Source: Microbacterium proteolyticum (GTDB lineage Bacteria > Actinomycetota > Actinomycetes > Actinomycetales > Microbacteriaceae). Taken from it: DNA of 64,000 nucleotides. This document shows, piece after piece, positions 1-7,327 of the stretch. Each line of letters starts with the position of its first letter. Within the stretch, counting starts at the first letter, position 1. The notes below the pieces were generated by a model, which was not told the DNA's origin, did not search any database, and saw nothing but the letters and a program-made list of their open reading frames with translations. The stretch spans positions 2,976,001 to 3,040,000 of the forward strand of contig NZ_JAUSZZ010000001.1 in assembly GCF_030818075.1 (NCBI RefSeq), given 5' to 3'. The position numbers and the translations under genes were made by a program.

Positions 1-276
1 CGGCTCCATCTTGATCTGGCGCGCCCGCAGGGAGATCATCTCGCCCCGCTGCGTGAGCGGGTTCACGATCGCGCCACCGCCGGTGATGACCGTGATGCGG
101 GAGGACTCGCCGTCGGCGCTCTTCTGCCGCTTACCGACGATGACCAGGGCTTCGTCGGCCTTCGCGACGCGGTACCAGCCGCGGATCACCAGGGCGAGCA
201 CCCCCAGGACGACGACCGCGACCACCACGACGATGGCGGCGATCAGCCCGACGGCTCCCAATGCGGCGAGTTCCAT
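1..276 (-). CDS. Flotillin-like SPFH membrane protein, N-terminal part (partial)
   Basis: Only the first 92 codons lie in the window; the gene continues beyond the left edge. The start is the ATG preceded by GGAGAAGC. Residues 5-33 form one strongly hydrophobic Val/Ala/Leu segment. It is followed by an RGWYRVAKADEALV stretch and GGGAIVNPLTQRGE, the usual beginning of bacterial flotillins (YuaG/FloT type). Such proteins are membrane scaffolds with an SPFH domain and a coiled-coil tail, neither of which is visible here. The family call rests on the N-terminal segment alone. A shorter stomatin/HflK-type SPFH protein cannot be excluded. Confidence 0.75.
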   Translation of the reverse strand, partial: MELAALGAVGLIAAIVVVVAVVVLGVLALVIRGWYRVAKADEALVIVGKRQKSADGESSRITVITGGGAIVNPLTQRGEMISLRARQIKMEP

Positions 277-442
277 GCTTCTCCTTCGATAGGCACCGAC
301 ACGCGGCGCGGGGTCCCTCCAACCTAACCGGGGGCCCCGCGGGGCTGTCCACCCTGTGCGGACACGTTCGGTGTCCCGCAGGGGTGGGGAGGAGCGTACC
401 GTTGAGGGTGAGGCGGCCCGAACCGCCGAAGAAGGGTCCCCT

Positions 443-853
443 ATGAAGATCGTTTCGTCGCAGGACTGGCGCGACGCCATCCGCTTCGACGTCCCCGTCC
501 TCGTCGCCGACGTCGTTCCGGGCGAAGCCACCCGCTGCGTCGCCTGCGGAACGGACGGGCCGCTCTACGAGCGCACCGAGCTGTGGGCGGTCAAGCACCG
601 TCACCCCAAGCATCACGGCGGATTCGTGCGCTTCTACTGCGACGCGCACAAGCCGGCCGCCGCTCCCCCGCCCGTCGCCCCGGTCGCGACCGCCCGCTCC
701 CGGGCCGCCGCGGCCCCTCGCGCCGAGCGCCGCAGCACGACGCCCAAGCCCATCCCGATCTCCGACCGCCCGACGCGCGCCATGTGCCCCGACTGCTTCG
801 TCGAGGTGTCCGCCGGTGGCGACTGCGGAATGTGCGGCACCCAGGTCGTCTGA
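443..853 (+). CDS. Cys-rich hypothetical protein with two CxxC pairs at the C-terminus
   Basis: A 136-residue protein with no recognised enzyme domain. CVAC lies near residue 32, followed by a His-rich patch (KHRHPKHHGG, about 51-60) and a Cys at about 67. A low-complexity Ala/Pro/Arg linker then leads to CPDC and CGMC at the C-terminus, so one or two zinc-ribbon-like sites are likely. The ATG at 443 is chosen because the N-terminus MKIVSSQDWRDA looks native and a GAAGGG sits just upstream. Upstream in-frame codons give low-complexity sequence. It ends 15 bp before a strong hairpin and converges on the aldose-epimerase-like gene. The function is unknown. Confidence 0.7.
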   Translation: MKIVSSQDWRDAIRFDVPVLVADVVPGEATRCVACGTDGPLYERTELWAVKHRHPKHHGGFVRFYCDAHKPAAAPPPVAPVATARSRAAAAPRAERRSTTPKPIPISDRPTRAMCPDCFVEVSAGGDCGMCGTQVV

Positions 854-867
854 CGCACGAGCAACGA

Positions 868-904
868 AGAACCGCCCCGGAATTGACTCGGGGCGGTTCT
901 TTTC
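868..904. terminator. Bidirectional intrinsic terminator
   Basis: A near-perfect hairpin (AGAACCGCCCCG arm, short loop, CGGGGCGGTTCT arm) is followed by TTTT on the plus strand. It lies between two convergent genes and can serve both. Confidence 0.8.
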
Positions 905-916
905 GTCGGTGACCGG

Positions 917-1885
917 TCAGCGCGCGGAGATCGTCCACCCGGCCTCGTGCGAGGCACCCGGGTCGAGCGACACGACGCCGGTGTCGAAGTCGTAGGCGTC
1001 GTCGTTGAAGGCATCGGGCGCGCACGTCATCGGCTCCACCGCCAGTCCCGCGCGGTGGCCGGGGGTGCCCGGACCCGTCGGCAGATCGGCTGTGTGGATC
1101 TGCACCCACGCGCAGTCGGCGCCCCAGCTCATCGCCACACCGGTACCCGAGGGGTCGGTGACGACGACGCTCGCGCGGCCGTCGGCATCCCGGATCAGCC
1201 CGGTGTAGGCGTGATCGATCTCGACCGCCCCGAGGACACGCTCGTCGCGGAAGTCGAACCGGTCGGCGTCGACGGTGACGGATGCCAGGGCCACCGGCGC
1301 CAGCCGGTCCGGCGTCACCTCCAGCACGGTGTCGGCGGGAAGCGCCAGGCTCCATTCGTCGAGGGTGGCGGGCCCGGCGACGAGGTACGGGTGCGGCCCG
1401 GTGCCCCACGGCGCGGGGGTGTCCGACAGGTTCGTCGCGCGAACGGTCTGCGTGAGGCCGTCGGCATCCAGTCGATACGTGGTCGACACCACGAGCCACC
1501 AGGGGTACCCGGCTTGCGCGGGCACGGTCGCCGTCAGGGTGACGGCGGTGTCGGTGGCGTCCGTCACGTTCCAGTCCGCCCACGAGAGCAGACCATGCAG
1601 GGCGTGTCCGCGGTTCGGTTCGGTGAGGGGCAACTGGTGCTCCACCCCGTCGAAACGGTGGATGCCGTCGACGACGCGGTTCGGCCAGGGCGCGAGCGTC
1701 GTGCCGCGGTAGGCGGGGCGCAGTTCGTCGGCGTCGAAGGGGACGACGAGGTCGCGACCCTCGAAGGTGAGCGAGCGGAGGGAGGCGCCGACGCTCGCGA
1801 TCGCGGCTTCGTAGCCGTGAGAGCGGAGGACGACGGGGGTGCCCGAGACGAGCGTGGGCGTCTCGGTGGGAACGACAGCGGTCAT
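917..1885 (-). CDS. Aldose 1-epimerase family protein
   Basis: A 322-residue galactose-mutarotase-fold protein. Family landmarks are an early GYEAAIASVGASLRSL strand pair, WPNRV near residue 70, the conserved RGHALHG loop near residue 100 and the GPHPYL motif near residue 175, whose His residues correspond to the catalytic His sites of mutarotases. A C-terminal glutamate region (AVEPMTC) supplies the likely general base. These enzymes interconvert alpha and beta anomers of aldoses or hexose-6-phosphates in the cytosol; the substrate cannot be told from sequence. The start is the ATG at 1885, placed six nucleotides after a GATAAT hexamer, so the transcript is probably leaderless. It is monocistronic. 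Confidence 0.85.
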   Translation of the reverse strand: MTAVVPTETPTLVSGTPVVLRSHGYEAAIASVGASLRSLTFEGRDLVVPFDADELRPAYRGTTLAPWPNRVVDGIHRFDGVEHQLPLTEPNRGHALHGLLSWADWNVTDATDTAVTLTATVPAQAGYPWWLVVSTTYRLDADGLTQTVRATNLSDTPAPWGTGPHPYLVAGPATLDEWSLALPADTVLEVTPDRLAPVALASVTVDADRFDFRDERVLGAVEIDHAYTGLIRDADGRASVVVTDPSGTGVAMSWGADCAWVQIHTADLPTGPGTPGHRAGLAVEPMTCAPDAFNDDAYDFDTGVVSLDPGASHEAGWTISAR

Positions 1886-1891
1886 GTCGTC

Positions 1892-1897
1892 ATTATC
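1892..1897 (-). promoter_or_regulatory. -10 box of a probable leaderless promoter (aldose epimerase)
   Basis: GATAAT on the minus strand, six nucleotides before the ATG, so transcription should begin at or next to the start codon. Confidence 0.55.
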
Positions 1898-1950
1898 GCG
1901 GGCGGGGCGAGGCGGAAGCGGCATCCCGAGCCGACGGCGCGCGGAACGAC

Positions 1951-1982
1951 GGATGCCCCGACCGCGAACGGTCGGGGCATCC
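1951..1982 (-). terminator. Terminator hairpin after the CsbD gene
   Basis: A perfect 13-bp inverted repeat (GGATGCCCCGACC / GGTCGGGGCATCC) with a 6-nt loop, 12 bp beyond the CsbD stop codon. There is no long T-run. Confidence 0.6.
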
Positions 1983-1993
1983 GGGAGGGCGAC

Positions 1994-2164
1994 TTACTTG
2001 AAGGCGTCCTTGACGTTCTCGCCGGCCTGCTTGACGTGAGCCTTGCTCTGGTCGGCCTGGCCCTCGGCTTCGAGGCGCTCGTTGTCGGTGCCCTTGCCGA
2101 AGGCTTCCTTCGCCTTGCCGGCGATGTCTTCAGCGGCATTCCTGATCTTGTCGTCGAGTCCCAT
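1994..2164 (-). CDS. CsbD family general-stress protein
   Basis: A 56-residue very hydrophilic protein beginning MGLDDKIRNAAEDIAGKAKE and rich in Lys, Glu, Ala and Asn, typical of the CsbD family. In Bacillus, csbD is sigma-B dependent; the molecular role of the family is not known. The start has an excellent ribosome binding site (GGGAGGAG). The length matches short actinobacterial CsbD proteins. It is monocistronic with its own downstream hairpin. Confidence 0.88.
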   Translation of the reverse strand: MGLDDKIRNAAEDIAGKAKEAFGKGTDNERLEAEGQADQSKAHVKQAGENVKDAFK

Positions 2165-2338
2165 GTCGGCTCCTCCCGTGTGGTCCTCGGGTATTTCCCG
2201 ATGGCCTCAACGGTAGGTCGCGGCCCTCGTATGCGACGGGGGCTTGAATTTCCTCTCGGCCTGAGGCAACGCCGCGGGTTAGGTTCGAGATGTGCGCGCC
2301 TCGTCAGCTCCCGTCCCCGTCAGCGTCGAGGCCTCCGT

Positions 2339-3646
2339 ATGAGCACCCTCGCCGACTTCCACGAGATGCTCGACGATGCTCCCCGCGAGCCGCAGAGCAA
2401 TGGTCGCGCCGGCCGCATCGCCCTGATCGTCTTCCTCGTCATGACGTTCCTGGTGCTCGGCGGCAGCGGCGGCTACGTCTGGTGGGCGTCCTCGGCCGCC
2501 CTGCCGGCTCCGACCGTCACATCGCAAGCCCCGGTCGCGGCCCCGGGGCCGGCGGCATCCCTCGTCCTCCCCTCCGACGGCGAGATGCTGATGAGCGTGG
2601 AAGGCGGCGAGGCGTACCTGGGTCCGGATGCCGCGGGCGCGTTCGCCTCATCGGGCGGGAACGATCCGCGACCCATCGCCAGCATCGCGAAGCTCATCAC
2701 CGCGCTCGTCATTCTGGACGCCCATCCGCTGGACGGCCCCACCGACCCCGGTCCGACGATCGCCTTCACCGAAGCCGACACCGACCTCTACGACCAGTTC
2801 TACGTGCAGGGTGCGGTCATCGCGAAGATGCCTGACGGACTGACGATGTCGCTGCACGACTCCCTCGCCACCATGCTGCTGCCGTCGGCGGCGAACTACG
2901 CCGTCGCCAACGCCCGCTGGGCGTTCGGCTCCGAGAGCGCGTACGTCCGGGCGGCGCGGTCGTGGCTGAGCGCGAACGGCCTGAATGACACCCGGATCGT
3001 GGATGCCACCGGCATCGACGACCGCAACACGAGCACGCCCACGGATCTCATCGCCCTCGGCCGTATCGCGGCGGCCAATCCCGTCGTGGCATCGATCGTC
3101 GGAACCTCTTCGATCAGCGTCGAAGGCCCCGGGTTCATCACCAACACGAACGACCTGCTGGGAACCCTCGGCATCACGGGGATGAAGACCGGTAACCTCG
3201 GTGACGGCACCTTCAACCTGCTGTTCACCTCGACTCTCGATGTCGGGGGCGAAGGATCGCTGAACATCATCGGTGTGCGACTGGGCGGCGAGACGCACGA
3301 CAGCACCGACGCCGACGTCGCGCGCCTGCTCCAGAGCCTGCACGACGGCTTCCACGACGTGAGCGTCGGAACCGCGGGCGAAGACATCGGCACCATCTCG
3401 ACACCGTGGGGCTCGGAGGCGGCGCTCGTACTCGCCAAGAACGCTGCCCTGCGCACGTGGTCCGACACTCCGGTCTCGGTCGACCTCGACACCACGACGC
3501 CGCAGAACTACGCCGACGGCGAAGTCGTGGGAACCGTCACGTGGACCGCGGGGCCGCAGTCGGCGGCATCCGACGTGAAGATCAAGGGCGCGATCGAAGA
3601 ACCCACGCTGTGGTGGCGTCTCACGCACCCGGCCGAGCTCGGCTGA
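2339..3646 (+). CDS. D-alanyl-D-alanine carboxypeptidase (peptidase S11, DacA/DacC-like)
   Basis: A 435-residue penicillin-binding-protein-type enzyme that trims the terminal D-Ala from peptidoglycan stem peptides. The N-terminus has a cytoplasmic tail (about 1-26) and one transmembrane segment (about 27-50), so the enzyme is anchored with its catalytic domain outside. All three active-site motifs are visible: SIAK (SxxK, in PIASIAKLIT), SAAN (SxN, in LLPSAANYA) and KTG (in MKTGNLGDG). The ATG at 2339 is chosen because the protein starts immediately before the tail and membrane segment. A TAGGTT hexamer at 2279-2284 could be its -10 box, giving a roughly 50-nt leader. Long upstream in-frame sequence is antisense to the epimerase gene and not real. 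Confidence 0.85.
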   Translation: MSTLADFHEMLDDAPREPQSNGRAGRIALIVFLVMTFLVLGGSGGYVWWASSAALPAPTVTSQAPVAAPGPAASLVLPSDGEMLMSVEGGEAYLGPDAAGAFASSGGNDPRPIASIAKLITALVILDAHPLDGPTDPGPTIAFTEADTDLYDQFYVQGAVIAKMPDGLTMSLHDSLATMLLPSAANYAVANARWAFGSESAYVRAARSWLSANGLNDTRIVDATGIDDRNTSTPTDLIALGRIAAANPVVASIVGTSSISVEGPGFITNTNDLLGTLGITGMKTGNLGDGTFNLLFTSTLDVGGEGSLNIIGVRLGGETHDSTDADVARLLQSLHDGFHDVSVGTAGEDIGTISTPWGSEAALVLAKNAALRTWSDTPVSVDLDTTTPQNYADGEVVGTVTWTAGPQSAASDVKIKGAIEEPTLWWRLTHPAELG

Positions 3647-3733
3647 GGGCGTTCCCCGGACCCGGCAGCTCGACGTTCGCCACTCTGTGACGTCGCGATG
3701 ATGGTGCGGTCCCGTGAGTGCACATTCACGGAC

Positions 3734-4441
3734 TCACATCGGTTCGGCCGGGTCCACCTCGTACCAGTGCTTTGGATTGCGGACGCATTCGAGCGCGGGA
3801 ACGCGTTCGAGAACCACTCGACGTCTCCGGCCCTGCGCGTCGATAGTGTCCCACGATCGGGTCACTTTACTCACGTAACGCAAGCGGCCTCCGCACAGGG
3901 GACAATCAGCGGCCAGCACCTTCTCGAGCGTGATGCGTCCGCCCACACCGCTAACCGCCCAGCCGAGAACGAGTGGTACCCGCAAGCGTAGTTTCACGAC
4001 CCGTCTCAGGCCGAGGACTGCCGCAAAGGCCAGCGCGAGCACGACGAATGCCACCGCCCATGGCAACACCTGCTGCGTGGAGAACGGAGGAGACACTGCG
4101 AGTGGGACGCCGGACACCAGGCCGGTTGCCGCCTCGATGAGCGGGTGCACCATGTTCCAGAGTGGGGCGAGGCCCGCGAGTCCGATACCAAATCCAAGCC
4201 ATGACAGGACTCCCAAGGTCAGCGGACTACGCCACATAGGGACGGGGTCGTATCTGGCCGCCGTGGGCAGCGCCGGATTCGGATTCACAAAGATGTGCCC
4301 GCCCGCCTGATAAACGCCGCCGTTGATGTCACCCCCAGCCGTGCCCACGTGGTTGCCTTCGGCCGGGCGCGTCGCGCGCCCGCAGTCTCCGCAGAATCTC
4401 GCTGAGTTGGTCACGTCAGCTCCGCAGGACGTGCATTCCAT
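3734..4441 (-). CDS. Zinc-ribbon membrane protein with a GDINGGVYQAGG motif, function unknown
   Basis: A 235-residue protein. It starts with a zinc ribbon (CTSCGAD...CGDCGR, residues 3-21), then a Gly-rich stretch GGDINGGVYQAGGHIFVNP (about 34-52). Two to three transmembrane segments follow (about 71-95 and 125-145), and the C-terminal soluble part carries another CPLCGGR pair. The start follows a good AAGGGGA ribosome binding site. The Gly-rich stretch resembles the G.V.G.VVQAG.V.G.V linkers that recur in actinobacterial proteins, often beside signalling or proteolytic conflict domains. That resemblance is from memory and is an inference. The gene is the leftmost of a patch of orphans with different word composition. 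No enzymatic domain is seen. Confidence 0.6.
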   Translation of the reverse strand: MECTSCGADVTNSARFCGDCGRATRPAEGNHVGTAGGDINGGVYQAGGHIFVNPNPALPTAARYDPVPMWRSPLTLGVLSWLGFGIGLAGLAPLWNMVHPLIEAATGLVSGVPLAVSPPFSTQQVLPWAVAFVVLALAFAAVLGLRRVVKLRLRVPLVLGWAVSGVGGRITLEKVLAADCPLCGGRLRYVSKVTRSWDTIDAQGRRRRVVLERVPALECVRNPKHWYEVDPAEPM

Positions 4442-4630
4442 TGTTTCCCCTTGCGCCAGTCTCGGCGCGAACCTCGCGCCCTTCGTGGACTTGCGTCCGT
4501 CCTGCTTGCGTACCTGACGCGCCCACGGGAGGATATTGGAATCGCCGCTGACGAGTGCCGAAGGGGCCGAAATTCACCCGTCGACCCCACGTGGTGACAT
4601 GTGCGCCGAACGAATGCGATGTCGGGCCGG

Positions 4631-4636
4631 TAGCCT
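4631..4636 (+). promoter_or_regulatory. -10 box of a probable leaderless promoter
   Basis: TAGCCT, six nucleotides before the ATG at 4643. There is no Shine-Dalgarno sequence between them. Confidence 0.5.
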
Positions 4637-4642
4637 CGACCC

Positions 4643-4888
4643 ATGACGCAGACGAAACAGGGCCGGTCGTTCGCCAGCCGTGTCGCGTTCTTCGTGGTTT
4701 TCACGGCCCTTTTCCTCGGCGGGATGATGTTCACCCTCTTCGCCGCGCCGCTCTTCGGCCTCACACCACTTCAGTGGGGCATCGCGCTGTCGATCTCCGT
4801 CGTCATGGGGCTGTTCGCCGCGTGGGAACTGCGGTGTCTGCTGGTCGCGCGGAAGCACAACGCGAACAGCCGACTTCCTGTCGGCTGA
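4643..4888 (+). CDS. Small two-pass membrane protein, function unknown
   Basis: 81 residues with two hydrophobic segments (about 13-36 and 44-66), a positively charged N-terminus and a basic C-terminal tail, so both ends are probably cytoplasmic. No family is recognised. The start is supported by the TAGCCT hexamer six nucleotides upstream. It is the only plus-strand gene of the orphan patch, and its start lies 201 bp from the divergent zinc-ribbon gene. Confidence 0.55.
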   Translation: MTQTKQGRSFASRVAFFVVFTALFLGGMMFTLFAAPLFGLTPLQWGIALSISVVMGLFAAWELRCLLVARKHNANSRLPVG

Positions 4889-4960
4889 ACCCTGCGCCGG
4901 CCACGCGCCGTGCTCTTCGGACGTATCGTCGCGCCCGGTCCTCGCCGGAGGTGCGGCCAC

Positions 4961-5437
4961 TCAGTCGCGAAAGTGTTCGACTTCGTCCTCCGAGAGGAAG
5001 CCCTCAACCGCGAAGGACACCGCCGCTCGCATCCGCAGCGCCGGGGGAAGTCGCTGCAGGTATGCCAGCGCCCACTGGTGGTTCCAAGCCGCGGGGTCCC
5101 GCTCGAACGCCCGAACTTCCTCGATCCACCGTTCGTAATGGGCGAGCACCCGAGCGCCCACGGCGGCGTCCGCGTGGGTCCAGCTCTCATGCACGTAATC
5201 GCCGAGATGCTGAAGGCCGTCGTGGGTGACCTCGTCCGTCCACGCCTGATCAGACAGCTGAAGGTGCGCCCACGCCACGGCGTCCTGGCGCGATGCCTCT
5301 CCCCGGGCCAGCGCCTGCCAGAGGGATCGCACCTGCTCCCGGACGGGGTCGAAACTCGTCATGCCTCCGCGGGCGGTGTCCTCTCGTCGGAGCGCCTCCG
5401 TCGTCGGAGCGGAACTCCAGCCGTCGCCGCCACTCAC
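4961..5437 (-). CDS. Hypothetical soluble protein (mostly helical)
   Basis: 158 residues, Trp- and acidic-rich, predicted helical throughout (for example AVAWAHLQLSDQAW, YERWIEEVRAFERDP and an acidic C-terminus EGFLSEDEVEHFRD). There is no signal peptide, metal motif or recognised domain. The GTG at 5437 is taken as start; an ATG at 5362 would remove a weakly conserved-looking N-terminus of 25 residues. It lies 28 bp downstream of the 88-residue gene on the same strand, so the two may be co-transcribed. Such pairs are sometimes toxin and immunity genes, but nothing in the sequence shows it. Confidence 0.45.
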   Translation of the reverse strand: MSGGDGWSSAPTTEALRREDTARGGMTSFDPVREQVRSLWQALARGEASRQDAVAWAHLQLSDQAWTDEVTHDGLQHLGDYVHESWTHADAAVGARVLAHYERWIEEVRAFERDPAAWNHQWALAYLQRLPPALRMRAAVSFAVEGFLSEDEVEHFRD

Positions 5438-5465
5438 GCGCAGCTTATCGATTGATCGCGCGTGC

Positions 5466-5732
5466 TCACGGCCCTTCGCGGAATATGACTCGGCGGTCTG
5501 CGGTCAGGAAGGCGAAGAACCAGGTTCGATGTTCCTGCTTACCGCGCTCGAATTTGCGACGTTTGGCCCGCGTCGGGATTCCCTCCAGCACCCCGTCGGG
5601 TAAGGGAGATCCTCGTCCCTCTGTAGGAGCCGTGCGGGAGCCCGCACACCACTCAACCCTCCACGGCAGGACGTCATCGAGAAGCTTCGCCACCTCCTCG
5701 CGCGTCAGCGCACCCTCCGGCCAGGTGTTCAT
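5466..5732 (-). CDS. Small basic hypothetical protein
   Basis: 88 residues. The N-terminal half looks helical (REEVAKLLDDVLPW) and the C-terminal half is basic and aromatic (RAKRRKFERGKQEHRTWFFAF). No family is recognised. It is the first gene of a probable two-gene unit with the 158-residue protein. The ATG start lies just after a GGATCTGCGA stretch that is at best a weak ribosome binding site. Use of AT-richer codons and absence of the GGATGCC word fit the accessory character of this patch. Confidence 0.4.
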   Translation of the reverse strand: MNTWPEGALTREEVAKLLDDVLPWRVEWCAGSRTAPTEGRGSPLPDGVLEGIPTRAKRRKFERGKQEHRTWFFAFLTADRRVIFREGP

Positions 5733-5754
5733 TCGCAGATCCTCCGGGGACTGT

Positions 5755-5838
5755 TCAGGGCGTCAGAACCGTCGGATCGTCATCGTCCAGGCCGTCCCGC
5801 AGTTCGACGCTCGACCACGCCACGTTGTCGATGTGCAT
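5755..5838 (-). CDS. Possible 27-codon remnant or microprotein
   Basis: An in-frame ATG-to-TGA stretch encoding MHIDNVAWSSVELRDGLDDD and seven more residues. The composition looks protein-like (acidic, no low complexity), but it is too short to distinguish a microprotein from the truncated end of a lost gene. It lies between two minus-strand orphans. Confidence 0.2.
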   Translation of the reverse strand: MHIDNVAWSSVELRDGLDDDDPTVLTP

Positions 5839-5843
5839 GACAC

Positions 5844-6200
5844 CTAGACGAGCGGAACCGTGAATCCACCGGAGAACAGCACCGCACCCAGCCCGACAAG
5901 CGCCAACCCGACCAGCACGACATAGGACAGGGTTCGCATCCACGCCCAGGATCGCCCGGTCTGAGCGGTGAGAATCAGAGCCACCGTCGGCACCAACAGA
6001 AGTCCTCCGAAGAGCAGCGCCGGAGCCACCCGCACATCTTCAGGCGGGCACGGATTCGCAAGCGCACACAAAGTCGGGATGCTCTGGGCGCGCCACATCA
6101 CTATCCACGTCGCGACCAATACTCCGATCGCAGGCAACACACGCGCACGGACATTCGGACGTGTCGTGGCATCGGGATACACGGCACTACTTTGCCGCAT
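5844..6200 (-). CDS. Small membrane protein, function unknown
   Basis: 118 residues with three hydrophobic segments (about 20-37, 60-80 and 88-112) and a CALANPCPPEDV loop holding two Cys, probably extracytoplasmic. No family is recognised. The ATG at 6200 gives a charged N-terminus with RPNVRAR before the first helix. Its start lies just beyond the 3' end of ychF (stop 6215), so it may be read through from ychF, which is transcribed in the same direction. Confidence 0.5.
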   Translation of the reverse strand: MRQSSAVYPDATTRPNVRARVLPAIGVLVATWIVMWRAQSIPTLCALANPCPPEDVRVAPALLFGGLLLVPTVALILTAQTGRSWAWMRTLSYVVLVGLALVGLGAVLFSGGFTVPLV

Positions 6201-6214
6201 GTGGACAGGCCTCG

Positions 6215-7288
6215 TCAGTTGTTGAAGCGGAACTCCACGACGTCGCCATCCTGCATGACGTAGTCCTTGCCCTCGAGGCGGGCCTTCCCCTTCGCGCGGG
6301 CCTCGGCAACGGAGCCGAGCTCCAGGAGGTCGGCGAACGAGATGACCTCGGCCTTGATGAAGCCCTTCTCGAAGTCGGTGTGGATGACACCGGCCGCCTG
6401 CGGCGCCTTCGCGCCCTGCGGGATCGTCCAGGCGCGAGCTTCCTTCGGCCCGGCGGTGAGGTAGGTCTGCAGGCCGAGTGTGTCGAACCCGATGCGGGCG
6501 AGCTGGTCGAGACCCGACTCATCCTGACCGGTGGATGCCAGCAGCTCGGCGGCATCCTCGGGGTCGAGGTCGATCAGCTCGGACTCGATCTTGGCATCCA
6601 GGAACACGGCCTTCGCGGGCGCCACGAGCGCGGACAGCTCGTCCTTCTTCGCCTGGTCGGTGAGCACGGCCTCGTCGACGTTGAAGACGAAGATGAAGGG
6701 CTTCGCGGTCAGCAGACCCAGCTCGCGGATCGGCGAGAGGTCGAGACCGGATGCCGAGAGCAGCACTCCGCGCTGCAGGGCATCCTGCGCGGCCTTGGCG
6801 GCGTCGAGCACCGAGGGGTCGAGCTTCTTGCCCTTGACCTCCTTCTCGTAGCGCGTGATCGCCTTCTCGAGGGTCTGAAGGTCGGCGAGCTGCAGCTCGG
6901 CGTTGATCGTCTCCATGTCGCTCGCGGGGTTCACCGCGCCGTCGACGTGGACCACGTCGTCGTCGGCGAAGCCGCGGACGACCTGGGCGATGGCATCCGC
7001 CTCACGGATGTTCGCGAGGAACTGGTTGCCGAGCCCCTCGCCCTCGCTCGCGCCGCGCACGATACCGGCGATGTCGACGAACGACACCGCCGCGGGCACC
7101 AGACGCTCGCTGCCGAACACGTCGGCGAGCTGCTGCAGGCGCGCATCGGGAAGGTTCACGACCCCGACATTGGGCTCGATGGTGGCGAACGGGTAGTTCG
7201 CGGCGAGCACCGAGTTCTTGGTCAGGGCGTTGAAGAGGGTCGACTTTCCGACGTTGGGAAGGCCGACGATTCCGATGGTAAGAGCCAC
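6215..7288 (-). CDS. ychF: Ribosome-binding ATPase YchF (OLA1 family)
   Basis: 357 residues, the usual length for YchF. It begins MALTIGIVGLPNVGKSTLFN with the Walker A/G1 loop and has the DIAGIV G3 region near residue 66. The G4 position reads FNVDEA rather than NKxD, the hallmark of this Obg-related subfamily that prefers ATP over GTP. A coiled-coil insertion (LEKAITRYEKEVKGKK) and a C-terminal TGS domain (about 275-357, ending EFRFNN) follow. YchF binds ribosomes and acts in stress and redox responses. The start is a GTG eight nucleotides after a TAACCT hexamer, so a nearly leaderless transcript is possible. Confidence 0.95.
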   Translation of the reverse strand: MALTIGIVGLPNVGKSTLFNALTKNSVLAANYPFATIEPNVGVVNLPDARLQQLADVFGSERLVPAAVSFVDIAGIVRGASEGEGLGNQFLANIREADAIAQVVRGFADDDVVHVDGAVNPASDMETINAELQLADLQTLEKAITRYEKEVKGKKLDPSVLDAAKAAQDALQRGVLLSASGLDLSPIRELGLLTAKPFIFVFNVDEAVLTDQAKKDELSALVAPAKAVFLDAKIESELIDLDPEDAAELLASTGQDESGLDQLARIGFDTLGLQTYLTAGPKEARAWTIPQGAKAPQAAGVIHTDFEKGFIKAEVISFADLLELGSVAEARAKGKARLEGKDYVMQDGDVVEFRFNN

Positions 7289-7327
7289 GGGAGTCCAGGT
7301 TACCCGGCTCGACGCACCGCCACCGCG

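Noticed and set aside
5755..5943. 62-codon minus-strand frame between the orphan genes
   Set aside because: The upstream part overlaps the end of the 118-residue membrane protein gene in another frame; only the final 27 codons look protein-like and are listed at low confidence.
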